A DNA stretch of 58,856 nt from Smithella sp. PtaU1.Bin162 (GTDB lineage: Bacteria; Desulfobacterota; Syntrophia; Syntrophales; Smithellaceae). Positions 9,748 through 16,755 of this stretch are shown one piece after another (within the stretch, counting starts at the first letter, position 1; every line of letters starts with the position of its first letter). Location of the stretch: the NCBI GenBank assembly GCA_002068015.1, contig MVRV01000094.1, positions 1-58,856 of the forward strand, read 5' to 3'. Under the pieces are notes generated by a model. The model did not search any database, was not told where the DNA came from, and was given only the letters and a program-made list of their open reading frames with translations. Position numbers and translations under genes: made by a program.

Positions 9748-11685
9748 CTATTTTACTTCCTCAAAATCGGCGTCAACCACATCGTCATCTTTTTTCCCTG
9801 ATGTTTGCTGGGAACCGGCTTGTTGAGAACCACCGCCAGCTCCGGCTTGGGGACCACCCTGGGGTCCACCCGGACCGCCGGAAGTTTTTGCATACATGGC
9901 TTCCGCCAGTTTATGGGAAACATTCATCAACTCATCCTGTGCTTTCTTTATTGCACTTGCGTCATCGCCCTCCAGAGCTTTCTTAACTTTACTAATGGCT
10001 TCTTCTATTTTCGCTTTTTCAGCTGCATCAATTTTATCACCGAAGTCTTTGATATTCTTCTCCACACTGTAGACCATCGAATCGGCCTGGTTTCGGGCTT
10101 CTATCAATTCCTTGCGGCGTTTGTCGTCTTCGGCATGAGCTTCCGCATCGCGGACAAGCTTTTGAATCTCCGCTTCGGATAACCCGCTCGACGCTGTAAT
10201 TTTAATGCTTTGTTCCTTGCCTGTGCCCAGGTCTTTAGCATTAACATGCACAATACCGTTGGCATCTATATCAAAAGTAACTTCTACCTGCGGCACACCA
10301 CGCGGCGCCGGAGGAATACCCACCAGTTCAAAACGTCCTAACGTCCTGTTGTCGGCCGCCATTTGGCGTTCGCCCTGCAGAACGTGAATGCTCACCGCCG
10401 GCTGGTTATCGGTAGCCGTAGAAAATATCTGACTTTTTTTGCAGGGAATAGTTGTATTCTTTTCTATTAACCTGGTCATTACTCCTCCCAGTGTTTCAAT
10501 ACCCAGAGAAAGCGGAGTAACGTCGAGCAACAAGACATCTTTTACATCGCCGGCCAGAACACCACCCTGAATGGCGGCGCCGATCGCAACAACCTCATCC
10601 GGATTCACACCCTTATGCGGTTCCTTACCGAATAATTCTTTTACTTTCTGCTGGACACGCGGCATTCTGGTCATTCCACCAACAAGGATAACCTCATCGA
10701 TATCCTTGTTGGACATATTGGCGTCTTTCATGGCCGTCCGGCATGGCTCGACGAGTTTACCAATCAATTCTTCCACCAGCGACTCCAGCTTGGCACGGGT
10801 CAGCTTAATGTTCATATGCTTTGGACCGGAGGCATCGGCTGTTATGAAAGGAAGGTTAATATCTGTTTCCATCGTTGTGGAAAGCTCCATTTTTGCTTTC
10901 TCCGCAGCTTCCTTCAGCCTCTGCAGAGCCATCTTGTCGCTGCGCAAATCGATGCCCTGATCTTTTTTAAATTCAGCAACAAGATAATCCATGACCCGCT
11001 GGTCAAAATCTTCACCGCCCAGATGTGTATCACCGTTGGTGGATTTAACTTCAAAAACACCTTCTCCCAGTTCCAGAATAGATATATCAAAGGTGCCGCC
11101 TCCCAGATCAAAAACGGCGATCTTTTCATCTTTCTTTTTATCGAGACCGTAAGCCAGCGCTGCCGCCGTCGGTTCATTGATGATCCGCAGGACATTCAGT
11201 CCGGAAATTCTTCCGGCATCCTTGGTCGCCTGGCGCTGGGAATCATTAAAATATGCGGGAACTGTGATCACGGCATCCGATACCTTTTCTCCGAGGTAAT
11301 CTTCCGCTGTTTGCTTCATCTTAGTCAGAATCATTGCCGATATTTCCGCCGGCGAATAATTCTTCCCTCGAACCGTAACCTGAGCATCATTGTTCGGCGC
11401 TTCCGTTATTTTATAAGGAATAATTTTAAGATCGTACTGTACTTCCTTTGAATTGTATTTACGGCCGATTAATCTTTTCACGGCATAAATGGTATTTTCC
11501 GAATTAGTAATAGCCTGCCTTTTTGCCACCTGTCCCACTAAACGCTCTCCGCTTTCCGTAATGGCCACGATTGAAGGCGTGGTACGGTTTCCTTCCTGAT
11601 TAGCGATAACGACAGGATCCCCTCCTTCCATTATAGCTACGCAAGAATTAGTCGTTCCTAAATCAATTCCGATAATTTTTCCCAT
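9748..11685 (-). CDS. dnaK: Molecular chaperone DnaK (Hsp70)
   Basis: 645 residues, full length. The N-terminal ATPase domain shows the phosphate-1 motif [17 protein letters not shown], phosphate-2 motif [14 protein letters not shown] and the VGGMTRMP adenosine motif; the interdomain linker [18 protein letters not shown] precedes the substrate-binding domain. The tail has a Gly/Gln-rich stretch and the acidic end [13 protein letters not shown], typical of bacterial DnaK. DnaK folds and disaggregates client proteins in an ATP cycle driven by DnaJ and GrpE. grpE lies nine bases upstream; dnaJ is not in the window. Start ATG has a GGAG ribosome site overlapping the grpE end. Confidence 0.99.
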   Translation of the reverse strand: MGKIIGIDLGTTNSCVAIMEGGDPVVIANQEGNRTTPSIVAITESGERLVGQVAKRQAITNSENTIYAVKRLIGRKYNSKEVQYDLKIIPYKITEAPNNDAQVTVRGKNYSPAEISAMILTKMKQTAEDYLGEKVSDAVITVPAYFNDSQRQATKDAGRISGLNVLRIINEPTAAALAYGLDKKKDEKIAVFDLGGGTFDISILELGEGVFEVKSTNGDTHLGGEDFDQRVMDYLVAEFKKDQGIDLRSDKMALQRLKEAAEKAKMELSTTMETDINLPFITADASGPKHMNIKLTRAKLESLVEELIGKLVEPCRTAMKDANMSNKDIDEVILVGGMTRMPRVQQKVKELFGKEPHKGVNPDEVVAIGAAIQGGVLAGDVKDVLLLDVTPLSLGIETLGGVMTRLIEKNTTIPCKKSQIFSTATDNQPAVSIHVLQGERQMAADNRTLGRFELVGIPPAPRGVPQVEVTFDIDANGIVHVNAKDLGTGKEQSIKITASSGLSEAEIQKLVRDAEAHAEDDKRRKELIEARNQADSMVYSVEKNIKDFGDKIDAAEKAKIEEAISKVKKALEGDDASAIKKAQDELMNVSHKLAEAMYAKTSGGPGGPQGGPQAGAGGGSQQAGSQQTSGKKDDDVVDADFEEVK

Positions 11686-11694
11686 TTCTTCTCC

Positions 11695-12306
11695 TTATCC
11701 TCCATTTTCCGGAATTTGTTCACATTCATTATTTTCTTTATTTATTTTTTTACATACGGACACTTTCGACGGCCTCAACAACCGGCCGTTTAGCAAGTAG
11801 CCTTTTACAAATTCATTGACTACTTTGTTATCGTCATGCTGCGCACTTTCCACCTGCATTAATGCCTCATGGAAATGCGGATCAAAATCTTTTCCGCAGC
11901 ACTCAATTCTTTCCACACCATGCTTTTTGAGACAGGTTAAAAGCTGATCCTGGATCAGTTTCAATCCTTCTTTAAAGTTTTGAACATCATTTGCGCTGTC
12001 CGCATGTTCCAAAGCACGATCCAGAGAATCAAGAAACGGGAAGATATCCCTGATAACATCTTCCTTACCGTACTTTATTATGTCGGCTCTTTCCCGCACA
12101 GCACGTTTTTTGTAGTTGTCCAATTCAGCAATTGCTCGTAAATATTTATCATAGTTGTTCGCAGCTTCTTTTTCCTTTTCCGCCAGTTTTGCTTCTAATT
12201 CACTGCTGGTGCAAGCCGGATCTACAGTTGCCGCTCCTTCCGCGTTCTTCTTTACTTCTGCAGCTTGATTCTGCTCATCAGCATGTTCATTTTTATGTTT
12301 TTTCAC
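11695..12306 (-). CDS. grpE: Nucleotide exchange factor GrpE
   Basis: 203 residues: a charged disordered N-terminus of about 40 residues, a long coiled coil (LEAKLAEKEKEAANNYDKYLR), then the dimerisation helices and beta domain with FLDSLDRALEHA and DPHFHEALMQVES, the standard GrpE signatures. It releases ADP from DnaK. Start is GTG at 12306 with AGAGG upstream. It sits between gmhA and dnaK in one leftward operon. No hrcA gene or CIRCE element was seen. Confidence 0.97.
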   Translation of the reverse strand: MKKHKNEHADEQNQAAEVKKNAEGAATVDPACTSSELEAKLAEKEKEAANNYDKYLRAIAELDNYKKRAVRERADIIKYGKEDVIRDIFPFLDSLDRALEHADSANDVQNFKEGLKLIQDQLLTCLKKHGVERIECCGKDFDPHFHEALMQVESAQHDDNKVVNEFVKGYLLNGRLLRPSKVSVCKKINKENNECEQIPENGG

Positions 12307-12330
12307 TATTACCTCTAAATAAATTAATTA

Positions 12331-12915
12331 CTATTTAATATCCGGTTTTTGAAAAAGCTTAATGTCAACCAGATCACAAATTGCATGGCCGGCAGTAATG
12401 TGAGCTTCCTGAATACGCGCGGTAACTGAAGAAGAAACGTTAATGGAAAAATCGGCAACTTTGGCAATATTTCCTCCGTCTTTTCCTGTGAATGATACAG
12501 TTACCAGCCCCATTTTTTTGGCCACTTCCAAGCCTTTTAAAACATTAGCGGAACTGCCGCTAGTACTGATACCCCAGGCAATATCTCCGGCCTGACCGAT
12601 GGCTCGAATTTGTTTGCTGAATATCTCCGAAAAATCATAATCATTACCGATACTGGTAATGATTGAGCTATCGGTGGTCAGGGCGATTGCCGGAAGCGGC
12701 GGCCGCTCAATAACAAAACGATTGACAAATTCAGCGGCGAGATGCTGTGCATCAGCTGCCGACCCACCGTTACCGAAGAGCAGGATTTTGCTTCCCGCTT
12801 TCAGAGCAGATATTATTGCCTCGACAACAGCAACAAGCTTACTCAAGTTTTCATTAACAAAGGTCTCTTTAACGCGATTACTTTCCTTGAATATTTTTAT
12901 TATGTGATCTTCCAT
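12331..12915 (-). CDS. gmhA: SIS-domain phosphosugar isomerase, GmhA/DiaA family
   Basis: About 194 residues from the ATG at 12915, chosen because AAGAAAG precedes it and the longer frame to 12978 would run through the promoter. The SIS fold is evident from LLFGNGGSAADAQHLAAEF, LTTDSSIITSIGND, GISTSGSSANVLKG and the C-terminal AHITAGHAICDLVD. These match sedoheptulose-7-phosphate isomerase GmhA, which makes D-glycero-manno-heptose 7-phosphate for LPS core; the DnaA-binding homologue DiaA is very similar and cannot be excluded. It is the first gene of the grpE-dnaK operon, so LPS heptose supply would be co-expressed with chaperones. Confidence 0.88.
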   Translation of the reverse strand: MEDHIIKIFKESNRVKETFVNENLSKLVAVVEAIISALKAGSKILLFGNGGSAADAQHLAAEFVNRFVIERPPLPAIALTTDSSIITSIGNDYDFSEIFSKQIRAIGQAGDIAWGISTSGSSANVLKGLEVAKKMGLVTVSFTGKDGGNIAKVADFSINVSSSVTARIQEAHITAGHAICDLVDIKLFQKPDIK

Positions 12916-12963
12916 ACTTTCTTTCTTAAACCCGTTAAAATGACCCCCTGACAAAGCGGCACT

Positions 12964-12992
12964 AATATATTTACGCACCCACCTCCTGTCAA
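12964..12992 (-). promoter_or_regulatory. Sigma-70-type promoter for gmhA-grpE-dnaK
   Basis: On the minus strand a perfect -35 TTGACA (12992-12987) is followed after 17 bases by TATATT (12969-12964), about 50 bases before the gmhA start. It resembles a strong housekeeping promoter rather than a sigma-32 promoter. Confidence 0.75.
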
Positions 12993-13063
12993 GGGCAGCA
13001 GGCGGAATTTTCTGGCTATTTTTCCCTTACCGATTAAAGAAGTTAACTTAGACTGCGCAAATC

Positions 13064-13091
13064 TTGACAACAAAATTTTCATAAATATATT
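13064..13091 (+). promoter_or_regulatory. Sigma-70-type promoter for the hsp20 genes
   Basis: TTGACA at 13064-13069 is followed after 16 bases by TATATT at 13086-13091, about 77 bases before the first hsp20 ATG. It is divergent from and about 70 bases from the gmhA-operon promoter, so one control region can serve both heat-shock arms. Confidence 0.7.
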
Positions 13092-13167
13092 TTTCCTGAG
13101 CGAACATGAAATAATTAATAATAGTAATGGCTTACATAATGTTAATTAACTGAAAGGAGGAAATTGT

Positions 13168-13605
13168 ATGTTTACACCAAACTTATGGAGATTTAGAAGA
13201 TTCCCTGATGCTGCTCCTGAAATATTGCGACTGCAGCGGGAAATGAACCGACTCTTTTCCAATGCCGAACAAAGTACTCCGCACGATTTTCCAGCGGTAA
13301 ACATCTGGGAGGATGCCGTGAGCGCTTTCGTCACGGCGGAATTACCCGGAATTGATCCGGAAAAACTTGATATCGAGGTTACCGGTGATATTCTAACTCT
13401 CTCTGGAACAAGTCGTGTTGAAACTCTGAAGGAAGGAGAAACTTACCTGCGACAGGAAAGAGTCCAAGGTGGTTTCAAGCGAAAGATACAGTTGTCTTTC
13501 CCTGTCGACGCCAAAAACGTGGAAGCACATTATGAAAAGGGCATCTTGAGCATTAAGCTGCCCCGCTTGAAAGAAAGCCTTCCCAAAAAAATCAAGATAA
13601 ATTAA
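13168..13605 (+). CDS. Hsp20/alpha-crystallin small heat shock protein (first copy)
   Basis: 145 residues. The alpha-crystallin domain spans about 45-140, with ELPGIDPEKLDIEVTGDILTL (beta strands 2-4), RQERVQGGFKRKIQLSFPV and the conserved AxYEKGILSIKLP motif; the C-terminal tail LPKKIKIN holds an I-K-I motif. Small heat shock proteins bind unfolding clients without ATP and pass them to DnaK. A strong GAAAGGAGG precedes the ATG. First of two adjacent hsp20 genes only 22 bases apart, divergent from the DnaK operon. Confidence 0.95.
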   Translation: MFTPNLWRFRRFPDAAPEILRLQREMNRLFSNAEQSTPHDFPAVNIWEDAVSAFVTAELPGIDPEKLDIEVTGDILTLSGTSRVETLKEGETYLRQERVQGGFKRKIQLSFPVDAKNVEAHYEKGILSIKLPRLKESLPKKIKIN

Positions 13606-13627
13606 TCAGGAAGGAGGTTGATTGTCC

Positions 13628-14020
13628 ATGTCCGAAAAAGAATTGCATAAAACCGAAAATATCGCGGTAACAGAAAGGATCCGCAACATAAAAACATTTG
13701 TGCCACAGGTGGATATTTATGAAACCAAAGATTCTCTTTTTTTAATAGCCGACATGCCGGGAGTTGATGAAAAAACCGTAGATATAGAGCTGAATAAAAA
13801 CATTCTTACAATTGTCGGAAATGTCTGCCCTGAGGTAATAAAAGATAAAACTATGGTTTATTCCGAATATGAAATCGGCGATTACGAAAGATCTTTCACC
13901 TTATCCGACGAGATAGACCGTGAGAAGATATGTGCAACTGTAAAAAACGGCGTCTTACATTTGGAACTACCGAAAGCGGAAAAAGTTAAACCGAAAAAAA
14001 TTGCCATTAAAGCAGCGTAA
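13628..14020 (+). CDS. Hsp20/alpha-crystallin small heat shock protein (second copy)
   Basis: About 130 residues with an alpha-crystallin domain covering most of the chain (ADMPGVDEKTVDIELNKNIL near 40-60 and ATVKNGVLHLELPKAE near 107-122). The frame also permits a TTG at 13622, but the ATG at 13628 ten bases after AAGGAGG is preferred. It is co-transcribed with the first hsp20 gene. It diverges clearly from both neighbours and has a very short N-terminal arm, the part that sets oligomer size in this family, so it probably forms different assemblies or hetero-oligomers (inference). Confidence 0.93.
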   Translation: MSEKELHKTENIAVTERIRNIKTFVPQVDIYETKDSLFLIADMPGVDEKTVDIELNKNILTIVGNVCPEVIKDKTMVYSEYEIGDYERSFTLSDEIDREKICATVKNGVLHLELPKAEKVKPKKIAIKAA

Positions 14021-14061
14021 AAAGGATGAAGACTGAAGGGCAGAAAAGAGGAATATACAAC

Positions 14062-14240
14062 CGCCGCCTGACGCGGGATAATTCGATTTACCAATTTCAG
14101 CCTGTGACCATTAGGTTATACGCTACGCTTCTGAAATTGGAATCTCATTGCCACGGGTATTAAAAATACCCTCCGCCTGCGGCGGGATAATTCGACTTAC
14201 CAATTTCGCTGCGCTTCGCTTGCGGAATTGGAATCTCATT
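14062..14240. repeat. Palindromic intergenic repeat array, copy set B
   Basis: Same family and orientation as set A. A partial unit (14062-14100) ends GATTTACCAATTTCAG, a spacer follows, and a full unit (about 14138-14207) contains GGGTATT/AATACCC and CCGCC/GGCGG hairpins. A last partial copy (14228-14240) abuts the ribosome site of the third hsp20. CCAATTTCAG (14091-14100) and CTGAAATTGG (14131-14140) form a perfect 10-bp inverted repeat around the spacer. Confidence 0.88.
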
Positions 14241-14254
14241 GGGAGGAAATGATT

Positions 14255-14749
14255 ATGAAAGTAAAAAATTTATTACCGTCCCTCGATAGAAAAAATCGTG
14301 AGGTTATCGATCATCCCTTCTATTCTTTGCAAAAGGAAATGAACAGTCTGTTTGAGGATTTCTTTCAGGGATTTGATGTTGCTCCGAGAAGTTTTTATTC
14401 CGGAGGAATGAAAAACTTTACCCCTTCCCTGGACGTAAAGGAAACGGACAAGGAATTCGTCATTAAAGCCGAACTTCCCGGTGTGGATGAAAAAGATGTT
14501 GAAGTGACGGTGACTGATGATGCCGTGACTATCAAGGGTGAAAAGAAAGAAGAGAAGGAAGATAAAGGGAAAAATTATTATTACATGGAACGTTCCTATG
14601 GTTCTTTTAACCGCACGATTCCTCTTGCCACTGGAGCGGAAGCGGGAAAAGCCGAAGCCAGCTTTAAAAACGGCATCCTCAACATCATAGTTCCCAAAAG
14701 CGAAACAGCCAAAGCCAAGGGAACAAAAGTGCCGATTAAATCAGCTTAA
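14255..14749 (+). CDS. Hsp20/alpha-crystallin small heat shock protein (third copy)
   Basis: About 164 residues from the ATG at 14255, eight bases after GGGAGG. An upstream in-frame TTG at 14228 lies inside the repeat and is rejected. The alpha-crystallin domain (about 50-150) is of the Class A IbpA/Hsp18 type, with LDVKETDKEFVIKAELPGVD, a charged loop rich in KKEEKEDKGK, and ASFKNGILNIIVPKSE. It is separated from the two upstream hsp20 genes by repeat set B, so it may be read through from them or have its own control. A strong terminator-like hairpin follows. Confidence 0.95.
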   Translation: MKVKNLLPSLDRKNREVIDHPFYSLQKEMNSLFEDFFQGFDVAPRSFYSGGMKNFTPSLDVKETDKEFVIKAELPGVDEKDVEVTVTDDAVTIKGEKKEEKEDKGKNYYYMERSYGSFNRTIPLATGAEAGKAEASFKNGILNIIVPKSETAKAKGTKVPIKSA

Positions 14750-14752
14750 CCT

Positions 14753-14794
14753 GGTGAATGCCCGCCGTTTTTGGAAAAACGGCGGGCATTCACC
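14753..14794 (+). terminator. Hairpin terminator after hsp20 cluster
   Basis: A perfect 20-bp inverted repeat (14753-14772 with 14775-14794) around GG; the arms read GGTGAATGCCCGCCGTTTTT and its complement. The T run lies inside the stem and only a weak T stretch follows, so it may act in either direction. Confidence 0.8.
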
Positions 14795-14928
14795 GTTACA
14801 TATTACATTAATATGTTTCTCTGATTACGAAATAAGCACTCCTTACATCCATTTGTATTGATTTTCCTTAACTTCATTGATAAAAACGTTGGAACTTAAA
14901 TTAACTTCAATAAAGGAATTTCCGCAAA

Positions 14929-15699
14929 GTGCCAAACCCGACAAAAGAAAAATATCCGCAGGTAAATGCTATTACTGAACGGGAACGGGTGGCCATAGTT
15001 AAAGAAATATTTTCCACAATTCCCGCGCGATATGACTTCCTGAATCACCTTTTGAGCTTAAGGCGCGATATTGCCTGGCGTCGTTTTACCGCCTCCAAAA
15101 TGCGCTTCACTCAAACCAACAGATTTCTCGATGTGGCCTGCGGCACGGGAGACTTGTCCATTGCCGCCGCGCTTCGCCATCCGTTCATCCAGGTCACGGG
15201 CATCGATTTTGTAGCGGAAATGTTACAGAAGGGAAAAAATAAAATTACCAGGGATAAGCTTTCTGATCAAATTACATTCCTGCAGGCCGATGCACTGAAA
15301 TTACCATTTCCCGACAACACTTTTGATGTAACGGGAATTGCTTTCGGTATAAGAAACATTCCGGACAGAGTACAGGCATTGAAAGAAATGCAGCGTGTCA
15401 CAGTACCGGGAGGACAAGTAACGATACTGGAGATGACATTTATCCAAAACAGGCTTTTGAAATATTCTTACTTTCTTTATCTGAACTATCTACTTCCCCT
15501 CTTAACAAAGTTTTTTTCCACTAATACTGCTGCATATTACTACCTGGCTGATTCCATCATGGCCTTTCCCACTCCGGTTGAATTTGTCCGGATGATGCAG
15601 GATGCGGGTATGGTCAATATTAAAAAGTACCCACTTACTTTCGGCATCACTTATCTCTATAGTGGAGAAAAATCACACGGAATTGCCGCAATAAAATGA
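14929..15699 (+). CDS. ubiE: Demethylmenaquinone/ubiquinone C-methyltransferase (UbiE/MenG)
   Basis: 256 residues with GTG start and AAAGGA upstream. Family motifs are YDFLNHLLSLRRDIAWRR near 35-52, the SAM motif I LDVACGTGDLSIA near 67-79, VTGIDFVAEML, and the post-motif TGIAFGIRNIPDR. UbiE/MenG methylates the quinone ring in the last step of menaquinone (or ubiquinone) synthesis at the cytoplasmic membrane. In an anaerobic bacterium the product is expected to be menaquinone, but no other quinone gene is in the window to confirm this. Isolated transcription unit, convergent with the Fe-S gene at 15732. Confidence 0.92.
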   Translation: MPNPTKEKYPQVNAITERERVAIVKEIFSTIPARYDFLNHLLSLRRDIAWRRFTASKMRFTQTNRFLDVACGTGDLSIAAALRHPFIQVTGIDFVAEMLQKGKNKITRDKLSDQITFLQADALKLPFPDNTFDVTGIAFGIRNIPDRVQALKEMQRVTVPGGQVTILEMTFIQNRLLKYSYFLYLNYLLPLLTKFFSTNTAAYYYLADSIMAFPTPVEFVRMMQDAGMVNIKKYPLTFGITYLYSGEKSHGIAAIK

Positions 15700-15731
15700 C
15701 GCTCCGTACCCATCATGATTCCATTTCCGCA

Positions 15732-16508
15732 TCATTTATTTACCGGGCATAACATGTAACAATTAAAACAGTTATATTGAAAACCGACAATCACTGCCTG
15801 ATACAGGCTCATATATTCCGGACTGCTCATCATCTTTTTTTGTTCATCGGGAGTACCATCGATGAATTTCTTCCAGAAATACATATTGCCTGCTATCCCG
15901 TAAGGCTGTGAGTATTTGAGACATTTCATTTCCTGCGTCTTCCCTTCTTCATCAAGCGCATGCCCTGGACACCTCTCTACACAGATATTACACTGTATGC
16001 ACAGGTCTTCCGTCACCTTCGGATCCGGGGGCAATTCCTCATTACAAAGAACCGTCGTAAAGAGTACCCGTGATCCCAAAAGGGGATGAATTATAAGATT
16101 GTGCCTGCCCCAGTTTCCGAGTCCCGCGGCATAGGCGGCATGACGCTGGGAAAAATCAGCCACAAGTCCGTACTTTGCCTCGCGCGCCATATTTAACGGA
16201 TAGGAAACAGGTGTGGACATTGCTTTGAATTTAAATTTTCTCTCCAGATAACGGCAAAGTTTGTAATTACATGATTTCATGAATTCCATAATGTCCAACC
16301 TCCCCCCCATGGCAATCCTTTTATTATCGCTTTCGCAGGTGGACGATTCTTTACAGGCAATAACAATCATTGTTTTCGCTTCAGGAAAAATCGTTCCAAC
16401 AGCAGGAGATTGCGGGCTCTTATATTCGGACACAGATCCAAAGCCCACATCATCGGCACCCAGTCCAAGTACATAATTTTTAATTTCTTCCTTTATTACG
16501 TCAATCAT
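15732..16508 (-). CDS. QueG-like Fe-S protein (epoxyqueuosine reductase-like, 4Fe-4S)
   Basis: About 258 residues from the ATG at 16508, preceded by GGGAGG (a longer frame to 16550 lacks this). The N-terminal half resembles the QueG/reductive dehalogenase-like fold, with GADDVGF, PEAKTMIVIA and GLGNWGRHNLIIHP. A ferredoxin-type segment CIQCNICVERCPG (near 180-192) and a second C-x2-C-x3-CP set at the extreme C-terminus (NCYMLCPV) can ligate clusters. True QueG proteins carry two complete ferredoxin motifs and HEAT repeats; this one is shorter, so it is called QueG-like. Many desulfobacterial paralogues have unknown substrates. A TetR-type palindrome lies in its promoter. Confidence 0.75.
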   Translation of the reverse strand: MIDVIKEEIKNYVLGLGADDVGFGSVSEYKSPQSPAVGTIFPEAKTMIVIACKESSTCESDNKRIAMGGRLDIMEFMKSCNYKLCRYLERKFKFKAMSTPVSYPLNMAREAKYGLVADFSQRHAAYAAGLGNWGRHNLIIHPLLGSRVLFTTVLCNEELPPDPKVTEDLCIQCNICVERCPGHALDEEGKTQEMKCLKYSQPYGIAGNMYFWKKFIDGTPDEQKKMMSSPEYMSLYQAVIVGFQYNCFNCYMLCPVNK

Positions 16509-16678
16509 GAATAACCTCCCTTGTTTAAATATTATATATAGCTCCGACAAAACTAAAATTTTTAATCTCAGTGCTGATTCCGGCTGTGTCGGGATAGGCC
16601 ATTTATCGCATTACAACCTGAACGCCGTAACTGATTTGTTTTCCGTAAAGATTTACATAAGTCAGCACTTTGCATAGC

Positions 16679-16705
16679 TCTACCTATCAGTAGGTAGAAT
16701 GTCAA
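16679..16705 (-). promoter_or_regulatory. Promoter -35 with TetR-type palindromic operator for the QueG-like gene
   Basis: A perfect 8-bp inverted repeat, TCTACCTA (16679-16686) and TAGGTAGA (16691-16698), surrounds TCAG. On the minus strand TTGACA (16705-16700) stands right beside it, placing the palindrome in the -35/-10 spacer of a promoter reading toward the gene starting at 16508. The -10 is poor (TAGAGC at 17-bp spacing). Half-sites of the TACCTA type are common for TetR-family repressors, but no such gene is in this window. Confidence 0.55.
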
Positions 16706-16755
16706 GGCAAATAATTATCCGGCCTTCCTCCAAAGAAGATAGATATTACTGTAGT

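Noticed and set aside
12300-13170. CIRCE/HrcA operator near the chaperone genes
   Set aside because: No TTAGCACTC-N9-GAGTGCTAA-like dyad was found.
13882-14094. Short leftward frame across the second hsp20 and repeat set B
   Set aside because: It is a shadow of the hsp20 gene and begins in the repeat; no ribosome site.
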